Source of the DNA: Druceiella hillmani
Lineage: Eukaryota > Arthropoda > Insecta > Lepidoptera > Hepialidae
Length of the DNA: 64,000 nt
Direction of reading: 5' to 3'
Assembly: GCA_039881145.1 (NCBI GenBank)
Contig: JAYKKI010000052.1
Coordinates: forward strand, 15,899,501-15,963,500
In this document: positions 11,955-23,889 of the stretch, in pieces
Layout: each line of letters begins with the position of its first letter
How positions within the stretch are numbered: the stretch's first letter is position 1
The notes under the pieces: model-generated
Database searches by the model: none
Told to the model about the DNA's origin: nothing
What the model saw: the letters and a program-made list of their open reading frames with translations, nothing else
Program-made: the position numbers and the translations under genes

Positions 11955-13300
11955 TGTTATAAATATTTATAACAATGTCAAATTTCCGCTTTATAGCACT
12001 AATAATTTGCGAGTTAAACCGCTATGACGTACATACAGACGGGTATGGCGAAACTATAAAGATTCTCAGTTTGGCTACGGAACCCCTAAAAACCAGCACG
12101 TTAATATTCCTTAAATACCGAAAAAATGCACAACTAGTTAAAAAATTAAAACATTTTTTTACGTTAACACGGTCTATACGAACGTGTGCGTATAAGTTTG
12201 CTTATGAAAGTTGTGTGAGATGCAAGTCGCACAGCACTGATTTTTATCATTATTTTTTTCAATTTCGATATTTATATTTCAATCGCGAAACAACAAGTTA
12301 ATAATAATAATTCAAACTCTTCCAAAAATAGAATTTTGAAAGAGTTCGAATTATGGATCAGCACGGGTAAGTAATAATGTTTGTTAATACTTTTTGAATT
12401 ATATTTAAACTAATTTAGTTAATTAATATTCATAATGAAATTGTCTACGCACCCGCGCTATATTATCGCGCAGCACTTCGAATAGGTCCTCTTATAGTTT
12501 TGCTTTGCTTCATACTAGCAGTCATAAAAGGCTGACGTATTTAAAAAGTTGTTAGTAGCCAAATTCCTAGTATTAAATCACACCCGGCAAACCTTTATCA
12601 ACTCACAATCAATCTATCTAATATATACTTCCAGCATATTAACAAAAAAGTAAAATATATATATACTAATGTACAAAAATACACGAAATACGCTTCTATT
12701 CCATAGAAAAATACATTGCGGTGCAACAATTACCTCAAAGTGTACTTAAAGTATAAAGACATTAATACATAAAAACATCATATACACATAAAAAACGCAA
12801 AATACTTTTGTTTTGGCAAAAAATCACTATAGTCAAATAAGGACATCATAAAGAACTTAAAACATAAAATACACTAGTATTTTGGAGAAAAAATACACTA
12901 TATACATCACAGTATTTATATCACAATGAACTCGGCACTGGTTATCACATATGTATCACTGAGAAGTATACGAATCTGAAATGGAAGATCTCGATTGCGG
13001 TTCTCCAATAATAACTCTAAATCTATCTATTAAATCATTAAGCTCTACCATTCGTTTCTCTTCTTTGAGGTGTTAAAGAATAAAAATGGCACAGAAAAAA
13101 TAAAAAAGTAAACTCGGAAAATTTGCTAAAATAGCCCACCTGAAGATGTTGTAATACAACGAAATCCAGGTTGTGGTAAAGAAATTAAAGAAAGTAGAAA
13201 TAATACTACATCTCGTAGTTTCTTTTAATTGTGAAAAATAAACTCGTTAAAAGTTTTATCAAAATCGTCAACCGAACAAAACAGAAATCTTGTATTTTTT
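11955..13300. other. no gene recognised; dispersed-repeat tail at 12030-12095
   Basis: A 108-codon open frame (11975-12301, plus) has no recognisable domain. Part of it, 'acagacgggtatggcgaaactataaag...ctacggaacccctaaaaa' at about 12035-12098, is the tail of a common lepidopteran dispersed repeat, so the frame is very probably fortuitous. The rest is AT-rich with a tetranucleotide-poor, unique appearance. Confidence 0.45.
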
Positions 13301-13302
13301 AT

Positions 13303-13357
13303 GAAAAGTTCGATTGTTTTTCATAATAATATATTATGAAAAACAATCGAACTTTTC
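13303..13357. repeat. perfect inverted repeat, 26-bp arms, 3-base spacer
   Basis: Arms 13303-13328 and 13332-13357 are exact reverse complements around 'ata'. This is a strong potential hairpin. Confidence 0.95.
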
Positions 13358-13407
13358 TTCGTAAATGTAATTTCCACGGTATTCTTTGAATTAGCGAGAT
13401 AAAACAA

Positions 13408-13595
13408 AGTGCAAATTGTGTCTCTTTACATCGTCAATCCACATATGTACCATATAATCCATGATGCTCACAGTTTCGACAGGATCACCGAAAAAAGTAC
13501 AAAATGCAGATTATGTCTTGCTGTATCCTCCATTCATACATGTACCATATTAATCCATGATGCTCACAGGCTCGTCGAAAAAAGTTACGTAAACC
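13408..13595 (+). repeat. imperfect ~94-bp tandem duplication
   Basis: Two copies beginning near 13411 and 13505 share 'tgtaccatat.aatccatgatgctcacag' and end in 'tcg..gaaaaaagt'. The 82-codon frame across both is a repeat by-product with no known domain. Confidence 0.8.
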
Positions 13596-13659
13596 TCGAA
13601 AAGAAGGAAAAAGCCATTCATTTTGACAACAATAGAACCATTGTCAATGTTTGTTAACA

Positions 13660-16000
13660 GTTTATTTTTAATTAATTTAGGCAATGGCTTCATGTTAAAG
13701 AAAGCAAGAGGTGTTGATTATTTTTTGTAATCGTTTTTAAAAAGTTATTAAGTATTCTGTTAAATTTTTTTGTTATTTTTATTTCCAATTAACAATTCTT
13801 TATATTTTTAAAATATAATATATGCTCATTTATAAAGATAGGTTTTTTGTTTCGTATTATGGTTATAAATTGTAATTCTATTTTTTTTTCTCTTTCCTGA
13901 TTAATAATTACCGTATTTTTTGTTTTTTATATTTTAAAAAATACCAGCTTTTTTAACAATCATGTTTTATCTCTGTAACGTATGGACCTATTTTTGTCCG
14001 TCTCCTATAAACCTATAAACCTATACTTATATTTCTCAAAGAGTCCGTATAAATATTGTCGATGGAAGGAGGAGATTCCATTCCATAATAATTAGATATT
14101 GTCTTTTTTCATAAACAGTCGCGTTCTCTTTTTAAATTCAATTTGAACATTCTATTTTTGAAACGCTACAATTTGCCACGTTACTGATCTTCGTTTCTCG
14201 ACGAACTCTATGTGCAATTCTACAGAATCTATGGATAAGAAAGATGACTCTATGGAATCTAAAGATAACTCATCAAATCGTTAATCAAACCATTTATGTG
14301 AGTTTTTTATTCACTTCATTTGTTATTAGGAAATAACTTTATCAAAATTAATTACATACATTACTCGGATATTACCGGTTATTATAATTAAATTGACGCT
14401 GCCAATTTTTTAACACGCATTCCGGTACATTTGTTAAAGTCAACGCACAACGTGATTCATTATCATAATATATATTTTTTTTAAATTGGAATAATTAAAC
14501 GGAGTTCAATAAAATTTAATTTTGATGTTCGGACGACACGGCATAATATTGCAGAATGGATTGCAATCGACAAAAAAAATATTTTTCATGCTAAGAGCGT
14601 CTAAAAACACGAAATTAAATTAATTGTATGTGCGTGTGTGTATGTACACGTGTATGCATCCGGTGGTCTAGGGTCTAAACCTTGGAACAATCTGTATAAA
14701 ATTTAATATTTAGCAGTGTTTTGGAAATACTCGTGAAGTTTTCTAATAGATACTTGAAATGGATCAATTGATATATAGCAATATATTATTAAAAACAAAT
14801 CAATGAAATAATCTGCAAGTCTTTAAAGTAGAGAATGAAAAGAATTTTTCAACACTCCTCGTTGAGCTATCTCATTGGACAGTTTTTTCCAAATAATTTT
14901 TTTTAAATTGCTATTTTGCATTTTTAAGCCCTGTTTATAAGATATTAAGCTTCAAAATGGTGTGCATTGTACATTCCTACCCCTCTGTGATGTCCATCCC
15001 ACATCTCCATCCCCACTCCTAATTTCTAGATAATGAATTTAGAAAATCTTGAAAATGCTAAACATAATTTTATTTAAAATTATGTCGGTTAACTTGCATT
15101 TCCGCTTTCAAGAATACGTATAACTACGGAAACTTATTGTATTCACGTGCAGAGACTCGCTGGCCGCTTTTTTAAAACTATCTTGAGTCGTTATTTTTTA
15201 ATTTTTTAGATGCAAAATTTACGATTAAGAATATTTTTATATCTCATCAAAACATTAAACCTTTTTAATGTTTTAAGTAAGCTAAGTTTTTCATTAAATA
15301 TTAACAATAAAAAGAAATGAGATAAAACCAGCCAAGTTCTTGAAAAGGTTTTCTAGATGAGTGCAAATAACTGAGTTAGAACTTTGCATCTTGATTTATT
15401 GAATATTTTATCTGTTACCACACTGAACATGACCGCGGTGAAAAGGTTCAGATATTATCGCGTCAATGACCAGAGTTATACAAAGATAAAATTTTAGTAG
15501 CCTAATCGTATAACAAAGTTATAGAGAGATAAGAATTAGCTATAGAGATACAACATAAATCCGTTTTTAAAAGCCGAGGTTATAGTTTTAAATTATAATT
15601 ACCATCATTGATATAAAATGTCCTAAGTAAGAAGAAATCGATATAAATTACCTATGTGAAGTAACATAAAATAACAACAAAGAAGCCGATGCGAACAAAG
15701 CCGGCGGTCATTGCCAATAGTTAAAAAGATGAATTTCGTAGTTTTTAATTACTTATATTTTTGATATCGTAAATGAAAGGGACAAATGGACAAACAAGGG
15801 ACAAATAGAAAATCAATCGCCTTTAAATTATTTAAAAATACACTTTTCAATTTACACTTTAATTTGCGAAAGAAATTTCATGAAACTAATTTTCCTTTTT
15901 CTGCGCCATCCCTTTAATTTATTACGAAAATGAAGGTTTATTTATATTGCATATTTCCGCAACTATTATAGATAAAAATCTGAAATTGGGTATACATTAT
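13660..16000. other. no gene seen
   Basis: AT-rich sequence with short T and A runs. A small 'tgtgcgtgtgtgtatgtac' TG-rich patch lies near 14630. No coding, RNA or transposon signal was recognised. Confidence 0.4.
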
Positions 16001-16005
16001 TATCT

Positions 16006-16290
16006 CTACATGCTACAAACTAGATTTCTAGCATTTGCTGGAAGTGAGACATGAGAGTACCTGGGAAGCGCTTCAGCTTCGAAGCGTTGCGAACAGCTGC
16101 GAATAGCTACGAAAAGCTTTGAGTAAAGGGCTCCGAGGTGAACGGCTGCGAACAGTGTCCTTAAATCGAGATTGTAACTTGGCGATACCACAGTGTACCC
16201 AGAAAGAGAAGAGAAAATGACGATGAGAGAGAGTGAAGCAAGAAGAGAGAGCAGCGCTATTTTTGTTTCGCGCATCCAATGCAATGATAA
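16006..16290 (-). other. GC-richer island with overlapping open frames, unassigned
   Basis: The segment is noticeably less AT-rich than its surroundings and contains repeated 'gcgaacagctgcgaatagct' and 'gaacggctgcgaacag' motifs. Two minus-strand frames (92 and 68 codons) overlap in it, with a hydrophobic stretch in the longer one. The internal repetition and lack of any domain argue against a gene. I do not recognise it. Confidence 0.3.
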
Positions 16291-16699
16291 GATTTAGATA
16301 TTTTGTAGAGCTAATAAAAATATACCTACAATATGAAAAAAATATGATATGGAGATTTTCATCAAAAAACGGGTTTATTTCGTGAAAACAATTTATTTCG
16401 TGAGAGTTATTTGTAATGTTAATGTCGAAAAGTTTTATTTCACTTATGTGTCATTGTTTTCTTTATATCAAGTAGATTATATGCAAAAAGAATGGAAATA
16501 CAGTCATTATATGAATTATATTTAATAGTTATTAAAACATAGTTATTACCTTGTGACTCATCACGCATCTTAATTTCGGCATTGTGACAAATAACTATAG
16601 ACTCTGAAAACTGTATTAGTGGTGGCAGATTTTCTTGATACCTCCTACCTCTTTTCTTGATAACAACCTATAATGTGTTTGTCAACTCCACAAGAACAG

Positions 16700-16900
16700 T
16701 AATAAATAATCGCGTCAATAATTTCTTCGTCATCTTCTAATAATATTTAAACATAATGTGTTAAAACGGGGTTAAAAACTTATTCGCCACCCCGAAAATA
16801 TAACCTGAAGTAACCTTTAAGGCAGAATACAGTGGCGTCATTGACATGACAAGGCATTGACGCGATTATTTCGCTTAAGGGTTAATACAGGTTATATTGC
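16700..16900. repeat. nested imperfect inverted repeats, possible MITE
   Basis: aatataacctg at about 16797 pairs with caggttatatt at about 16886, extending imperfectly for about 25 bases (aacctttaag / cttaagggtt), around a ~50-base core. A second inverted pair, aataatcgcgtcaat near 16706 and attgacgcgattatt near 16857, overlaps it. This could be a short MITE. No target-site duplication was established. Confidence 0.5.
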
Positions 16901-16949
16901 TCGTATGACGAATAACTTTATAACCCTGACTTAGACTTACTAGAATTTC

Positions 16950-16998
<49 letters not shown>

Positions 16999-17008
16999 TA
17001 TGTATACA
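16950..17008. repeat. (TA)n(TG)n compound microsatellite
   Basis: A short TA tract runs into about 40 bases of TG repeats with TATG interruptions. Confidence 0.95.
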
Positions 17009-17155
17009 CATATGAATCATTTTTATCTACGACCTGCCATCGTATCTCAAGGAATATACGTTCAGTGTGAAAATCTGGCGATTTTAATTAAAAAAATAAC
17101 AAGGTTGTCTTGAAAGTCTCCACACCGACATTTTTTTTATTATATTAATTATTAT

Positions 17156-17400
17156 TCAATGTCGGTTGAATAAGGTGGAAGTAATAACGGAATCCAGCCA
17201 AACACCTGTAAATTTTGACCTGAATATAACCTTATGTAGTCTACCATTATCATGAAGAAAATAAACTCGGTCTTGTTGACTATTTTTAGTCGATATAATT
17301 GAAGACAGCAAATTTCTGCATTCATTGCAAATCCGTTCGGAAGTTATGAATAATGCCATTGATATTTCAACAACAGTTGAGCGTTAACTCTTTGGTATTA
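17156..17400 (-). pseudogene. mariner transposase fragment (central catalytic region)
   Basis: On the minus strand the frame 17359-17156 contains NSQQDRVYFLHDNGRLHK, matching the mariner segment with the second catalytic aspartate (LLHDNARPH in typical mariners). In the adjacent frame just downstream GW..LLLPPYSTDIE matches the 'GW...PHPPYSPDL' block, so a frameshift separates them. The sequence stops there and the third catalytic aspartate is missing. It may belong to the same original copy as the N-terminal fragment at 18320-18600, with a dispersed repeat inserted between. Confidence 0.72.
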
Positions 17401-17571
17401 ATTTGAGGATTACTACAACTGACTTCTTATCAGAAGTTACTAATAGCTTAAGCCAATCGGAGCTACTTTTAATATCAATAATTGTTGACAAATAGTAACT
17501 CTATACCGAAACTTACATGGTGACAACTCATGGAGTACGTAACTATACTTGGGTTGTGAAGTATTTTGGAA

Positions 17572-18268
17572 TGTTTAGAATTCCACACCTCAAAAGGAAA
17601 ACGGAACCCTTATAAGTCATTCAAGTACTTATCTATCCGTTTATTGCAGCCGATTTTCTCAGAAAATATGCAACGTAGACTTTCTCAGAAAATATGCAAC
17701 GTAGAAACTTGACTTTTGGCACCTTATTAACTCATATATTTTGCACTAACTTTTTACAAATATTTGTGTATTTTTACAGAGGAGGTACATAAATTAATAA
17801 ATTATTTTTCTATTTTAAATTTCATCTGGGGTACCATTTGAAAGGGCTTGTCGACGAGGAGTATAAAAGTAATTTTTAGTAAATTTAAATTAATTTTTAG
17901 TAAATATATAATTTTAAGCAATTTTTAGTAAATATATAATTTTTGAAAAATTGTGAAAATAACCCCCCTCCCTCCTCCCCTCCTCGGACCCCTATTTCCA
18001 AAACTACTGTACCAAAATCATAGAGAAAATAGGGTTAATAAACTCTGACTAGAATATTATAAGAAAATAAAAGGCATTATCTTAGATGTTATAATTTTTG
18101 AAAAATGTATCCTGTGATGATATAGTAGATAATACATTTACGTTTTGGAAAATTTAGTAAATAGATTAATAGAAATATTATGGTACCTTAAAGGTTTATA
18201 AGTGACTAAAATGTGTATGGAATCCTCATAGACCAAATTCTACTCGTGTTGAGGGTTTTTTCCCCTAA
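17572..18268 (+). repeat. lepidopteran dispersed repeat ('cctcaaaaggaaaacggaac')
   Basis: It begins 'ttccacacctcaaaaggaaaacggaaccctta' near 17580, then 'cagccgattttctcagaaa', 'catttgaaagggcttgtcgacgagga' near 17836 and 'cccccctccctcctcccc' near 17964, and ends 'ggttttttcccc' near 18260. This order is that of a dispersed repeat common in Lepidoptera. Within it, 17655-17680 is tandemly duplicated (26-bp period). It separates the two mariner fragments, so it probably inserted into a mariner copy. Confidence 0.75.
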
Positions 18269-18319
18269 TGTATGCAAATGTGCCACTATTGTATCGTGAC
18301 TACATATTAGTTTCTCAAT

Positions 18320-18600
18320 GAATATCTTCAACTCAGCGAAATCTCTTCAATGAGACGCTGTAATCGTTGCAAATCTAGTCCAACAGGATGTCCGGAACGT
18401 GGTTCGACTTTAAGCTCGTATTCTTCGTTTTTGAACTTTTTGAATCAAACTTTCACCTTACCGTTGACTTGCCTATCACATAGCATATTGTATTTGTGGC
18501 TATCTTTGCATCCTAGAACAGGCGGAACTCATAAACATCACGGTTCAAACGGAACTCAATCACATAGAAGTAACAATTTAAATCTATTCTATTTGATGTA
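18320..18600 (-). pseudogene. mariner transposase N-terminal fragment
   Basis: Minus-strand translation across frames gives FKKFKNEEYELKVEPRSGHP then VGLDLQRLQRLIEE, corresponding to the end of the mariner N-terminal helix-turn-helix domain (RRWFKKF...EDEPRSGRP). Weaker upstream homology (a YVIEF/RLNRDVYEF-like segment) precedes it. Stops and shifts are frequent. The 83-codon plus-strand frame over the same bases is a shadow. Confidence 0.72.
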
Positions 18601-19100
18601 ATGCATTTGAAGGCTTGGCGCTACCCGTCATTAATGGAAAATATTTCGATCTATACGTAATGTATTTTATTTTCTAGAAATGTATTTTCCCTGTAATGTA
18701 TTTTCTAGAATTTTGACAACCGTTCTAGAAAAGTTATTACTTATTAGCCAATTCAATACATTGGCTCATATTTCGAATATTTACTTTTTTTAGAGACTTC
18801 AATAATGAAGCATATATTTTTTTACATAAAATTATTAACACTCATTATGTAACACTCATTTTCATATATTCTCCTGTCTTGTTTGAGTGAATAGCTACCT
18901 AGACCGAAAAAAATAAGATTATCTGGAATATTGTGATATAGTGTTCGGCTCGGGAATCTTGGGATCTCTAAACTGAAATGTAGTGGAATCTAATGGAGTT
19001 ACACACATATTTTAAGTATAATATACATGGCATTTTTCAATAATTGTTGCCTAATCTGTGGTCTACTAACGGTTAACCAAATGTCCTCGACGATACTACT
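18601..19100. other. no gene seen; left flank of satellite
   Basis: AT-rich unique-looking DNA with no recognised feature. The transition to the satellite at 19101 is abrupt. Confidence 0.4.
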
Positions 19101-22100
19101 ACGATTTTTACTTCTTCTAGTAATTTAAAAATCACTTTGAAACACAGTGTTCAGTGTTCTCCTTTTTGATAATAACTATACTTTCAAATTCATAGAAAAT
19201 AGAAAAATATTACGATTTTTACTTCTTCTAGTAATTTAAAAATTACTTTGAAACAGTGTTCAGTGTTCTCCTTTTTGATAATAACTAGACTTTCAAATTC
19301 ATAGAAAATAGAAAAATATTACGATTTTTACTTCTTCTAGTAATTTAAAAATCACTTTGAAACAGTGTTCAGTGTTCTCCTTTTTGATAATAACTAGACT
19401 TTCAAATTCATAGAAAATAGAAAAATATTACGATTTTTACTTCTTCTAGTAATTTAAAAATCACTTTGAAACAGTGTTCAGTGTTCTCCTTTTTGATAAT
19501 AATTAGACTTTCAAATTCATAGAAAATAGAAAAATATTACGTTTTTTACTTCTTCTAGTAATTTAAAAATCACTTTGAAACACAGTGTTCAGTGTTCTCC
19601 TTTTTGATAATAATTAGACCTTCAAATTCATAGAAAATAGAAAAATATTATGATTTTTACTTCTTCTAGTAATTTAAAAACCACTTTGAAACACAGTGTT
19701 CAGTGTTCTCCTTTTTGATAATTACTGGACTTTCAAATTCATAGAAAATAGAAAAATATTACGATTGTTACTTGTTCTAGTAATTTAAAAATCACTTTGA
19801 AACACAGTGTTCAGTGTTTTCCTTTTTGATAATAATTAGACCTTCAAATTCATAGAAAATAGAAAAATATTACGATTTTTACTTCTTCTAGTAATTTAAA
19901 AACCACTTTGAAACACAGTGTTCAGTGTTCTCCTTTTTGATAATTACTAGACTTTCAAATTCATAGAAAATAGAAAAATATTACGATTTTTACTTGTTCT
20001 AGTAATTTAAAAATCACTTTGAAACACAGTGTTCAGTGTTTTCCTTTTTGATAATAATTAGACCTTCAAATTCATAGAAAATAGAAAAATATTACGTTTT
20101 TTACTTCTTCTAGTAATTTAAAAATCACTTTGAAACACAGTCAGTGTTCAGTGTTCTCCTTTTTGATAATTACTAGACTTTCAAATTCATAGAAAATAGA
20201 AAAATATTATGATTTTTACTTGTTCTAGTAATTTAAAAATCACTTTGAAACACAGTGTTCAGTGTTTTCCTTTTTGATAATAATTAGACTTTCAAATTCA
20301 TAGAAAATAGAAAAATATTACGTTTTTTACTTCTTCTAGTAATTTAAAAATCACTTTGAAACACAGTGTTCATTGTTCTCCTTTTTGATAATAATTAGAC
20401 CTTCAAATTCATAGAAAATAGAAAAATATTATGATTTTTACTTCTTCTAGTAATTTAAAAACCACTTTGAAACACAGTGTTCAGTGTTCTCCTTTTTGAT
20501 AATTACTGGACTTTCAAATTCATAGAAAATAGAAAAATATTACGATTTTTACTTGTTCTAGTAATTTAAAAATCACTTTGAAACACAGTGTTCAGTGTTT
20601 TCCTTTTTGATAATAATTAGACCTTCAAATTCATAGAAAATAGAAAAATATTACGATTTTTACTTCTTCTAGTAATTTAAAAACCACTTTGAAACACAGT
20701 GTTCAGTGTTCTCCTTTTTGATAATTACTAGACTTTAAAATTCATAGAAAATAGAAAAATATTACGATTTTTACTTGTTCTAGTAATTTAAAAATCACTT
20801 TGAAACACAGTGTTCAGTGTTTTCCTTTTTGATAATAATTAGACCTTCAAATTCATAGAAAATAGAAAAATATTACGATTTTTACTTCTTCTAGTAATTT
20901 AAAAACCACTTTGAAACACAGTGTTCAGTGTTCTCCTTTTTGATAATTACTAGACTTTCAAATTCATAGAAAATAGAAAAATATTACGATTTTTACTTGT
21001 TCTAGTAATTTAAAAATCACTTTGAAACACAGTGTTCAGTGTTTTCCTTTTTGATAATAATGAGACCTTCAAATTCATAGAAAATAGAAAAATATTACGA
21101 TTTTTACTTCTTCTAGTAATTTAAAAACCACTTTGAAACACAGTGTTCAGTGTTCTCCTTTTTGATAATTACTAGACTTTCAAATTCATAGAAAATAGAA
21201 AAATATTACGATTTTTACTCGTTCTAGTAATTTAAAAATCACTTTGAAACACAGTGTTCAGTGTTTTCCTTTTTGATAATAATTAGACCTTCAAATTCAT
21301 AGAAAATAGAAAAATATTACGATTTTTACTTCTTCTAGTAATTTAAAAATCACTTTGAAACACAGTGTTCAGTGTTCTCCTTTTTGATAATTACTAGACT
21401 TTCAAATTCATAGAAAATAGAAAAATATTACGATTTTTACTTCTTCTAGTAATTTAAAAACCACTTTGAAACACAGTGTTCAGTGTTTTCCTTTTTGATA
21501 ATAATTAGACCTTCAAATACATAGAAAATAGAAAAATATTACGTTTTTTACTTCTTCTAGTAATTTAAAAATCACTTTGAAACACAGTGTTCAGTGTTCT
21601 CCTTTTTGATAATTACTAGACTTTCAAATTCATAGAAAATAGAAAAATATTACGATTTTTACTTGTTCTAGTAATTTAAAAAGCACTTTGAAACACAGTG
21701 TTCAGTGTTTTCCTTTTTGATAATAATTAGACCTTCAAATACATAGAAAATAGAAAAATATTACGTTTTTTACTTCTTCTAGTAATTTAAAAATCACTTT
21801 GAAACACAGTGTTCAGTGTTCTCCTTTTTGATAATTACTAGACTTTCAAATTCATAGAAAATAGAAAAATATTACGATTTTTACTTGTTCTAGTAATTTA
21901 AAAATCACTTTGAAACACAGTGTTCAGTGTTTTCCTTTTTGATAATAATTAGACCTTCAAATACATAGAAAATAGAAAAATATTACGTTTTTTACTTCTT
22001 CTAGTAATTTAAAAATCACTTTGAAACACAGTGTTCAGTGTTCTCCTTTTTGATAATTACTAGACTTTCAAATTCATAGAAAAGAGAAAAATATTACGAT

Positions 22101-22868
22101 TTTTACTCGTTCTAGTAATTTAAAAATCACTTTGAAACACAGTGTTCAGTGTTTTCCTTTTTGATAATAATTAGACCTTCAAATTCATAGAAAATAGAAA
22201 AATATTACGATTTTTACTTCTTCTAGTAATTTAAAAACCACTTTGAAACACAGTGTTCAGTGTTCTCCTTTTTGATAATTACTAGACTTTCAAATTCATA
22301 GAAAATAGAAAAATATTACGATTTTTACTTGTTCTAGTAATTTAAAAATCACTTTGAAACACAGTGTTCAGTGTTTTCCTTTTTGATAATAATGAGACCT
22401 TCAAATTCATAGAAAATAGAAAAATATTACGATTTTTACTTCTTCTAGTAATTTAAAAACCACTTTGAAACACAGTGTTCAGTGTTCTCCTTTTTGATAA
22501 TTACTAGACTTTCAAATTCATAGAAAATAGAAAAATATTACGATTTTTACTCGTTCTAGTAATTTAAAAATCACTTTGAAACACAGTGTTCAGTGTTTTC
22601 CTTTTTGATAATAATTAGACCTTCAAATTCATAGAAAATAGAAAAATATTACGATTTTTACTTCTTCTAGTAATTTAAAAACCACTTTGAAACACAGTGT
22701 TCAGTGTTCTCCTTTTTGATAATTACTAGACTTTCAAATTCATAGAAAATAGAAAAATATTACGATTTTTACTCGTTCTAGTAATTTAAAAATCACTTTG
22801 AAACACAGTGTTCAGTGTTTTCCTTTTTGATAATAACTAGACCTTCAAATTCGTAATACATAGAAAAA
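19101..22868. repeat. 111-bp satellite array, about 34 copies, dimeric higher-order structure
   Basis: The monomer starts acgatttttacttcttctag and recurs every 109-111 bases (19101, 19212, 19321, 19430, 19539, 19650, 19761, 19872 ...). The first four or so copies are alike. From about 19650 two variants alternate: type A (cttcttctag, aaccactttg, gttctcc, aattactagac, tttcaaa) and type B (cttgttctag or ctcgttctag, aatcactttg, gttttcc, aataattagac, cttcaaa), giving a ~222-bp dimeric repeat. Diagnostic variants (cattgttctcc, caaatacatag, aagcac) mark local block duplications. The array ends at a degraded copy near 22868. No coding potential is present; homogeneity implies recent amplification or ongoing conversion. 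Confidence 0.97.
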
Positions 22869-22940
22869 TGTGAAATCAATCAATATAGGTAAGGTGGTAA
22901 AGATACTGAGGTGTAAGAAATGCTATTGTTATGTTACTTT

Positions 22941-23436
22941 TTTAGGGTTCCATACCTCAAAAGGAAAAAAGGAACCTTTATATGATCACTTCGTTGTCCG
23001 TCTGTCGGTCTGCCAAGACTCTTTTTCTCAAGGTATCAAGGTAGAATTAATATCAAATACATAGGTCTTAAGTCCCTTGGAGCTGTAAAAAAATTAATTT
23101 CTAATTCAACGCAATAATAAAACTCTAAAAATAGGGCTATTTATGCCACATATTTTGACACTCGCAAATAAATCAAAATCTATAGGGTACTTCCCGTTTA
23201 CCTAGAATCATTAAATTTGGCAAGAAGCAAGTTCTTACAGCACCTTGTGCAAGGAAAAAATTCACAAATCGTTAATTTGTAGTTACATCGCATAATTTTT
23301 TTTAAATATGCGCCTGTGAAAGATATGGTAAACAATATATAATACTATGTACCAATAAATATTCATAAATGCCTAAATTTGCGGACCATCCTAGTGCGAG
23401 TTCCACTCGGGCTTGATAGGTCTTTTTTTATCTTGT
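22941..23436 (+). repeat. lepidopteran dispersed repeat, second copy
   Basis: It starts 'agggttccatacctcaaaagg' near 22944 and 'gtccgtctgtcggtctgcc' near 22996. It continues 'gggtacttcccgtttaccta', 'gaatcattaaatttggcaag' near 23205 and ends 'gtgcgagttccactcgggct' / 'tgataggtctttttt' near 23395-23430. The typical family member ends in an '..actcgcacttggccggttttt' tail. The 64-codon frame at 22870-23064 overlaps it and is not a gene. Confidence 0.8.
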
Positions 23437-23733
23437 GTATACTGGTTTAGATCTTGCAATCGTACATTTTTGGTAACTAAACAGATGTTACGTTACTGAC
23501 CACAAAGAAGTTCAATAACCGGTGTATCTTGAATGCTTTCTAGGCGTTTTAATGCATTCGGGACATCAATACTAAATACTACAATAATATATCCAGGAGA
23601 TACTGTCACATTTGTAACTATGGCTCCAAATAACACGAAACAAGGACTGCGTTTTTTCGCTTTTTTAAAGTTATAATTTACAATTCATTTTATAATGATA
23701 TTTTCAACGATATAGTTATTTAATCTGTACTTC

Positions 23734-23882
23734 GTAGCTCAATGTCTTACAACACTTGTGACTTCGGAACTTCACAGCTCAATTTCTTACAACGCTTATG
23801 ACTTCGGAATTTCACAGCTCAATTTCTTACTACACTTGTGACTTAGGAACTGCACAGCTCAATTTTTTACAACGCTTATAGT
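23734..23882. repeat. 40-bp minisatellite, about 4 copies
   Basis: The motif agctcaatttcttacaacgc recurs with its 'gctc' at 23737, 23777, 23817 and 23857. Period is 40 bases with a few substitutions. Confidence 0.92.
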
Positions 23883-23889
23883 AAAACAA

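Noticed and set aside
11975..12301. 108-codon open frame just outside the P-like element
   Set aside because: Part of it is the tail of a dispersed repeat ('ctacggaacccctaaaaa'), and no domain was recognised.
16006..16284. 92-codon frame with signal-anchor-like hydrophobic run
   Set aside because: It overlaps another frame and consists partly of internally repeated 'gcgaacagctgcgaatagct'-type sequence.
19101..22868. Telomeric or subtelomeric origin of the array
   Set aside because: No TTAGG runs, the insect telomere repeat, are present anywhere in the window.
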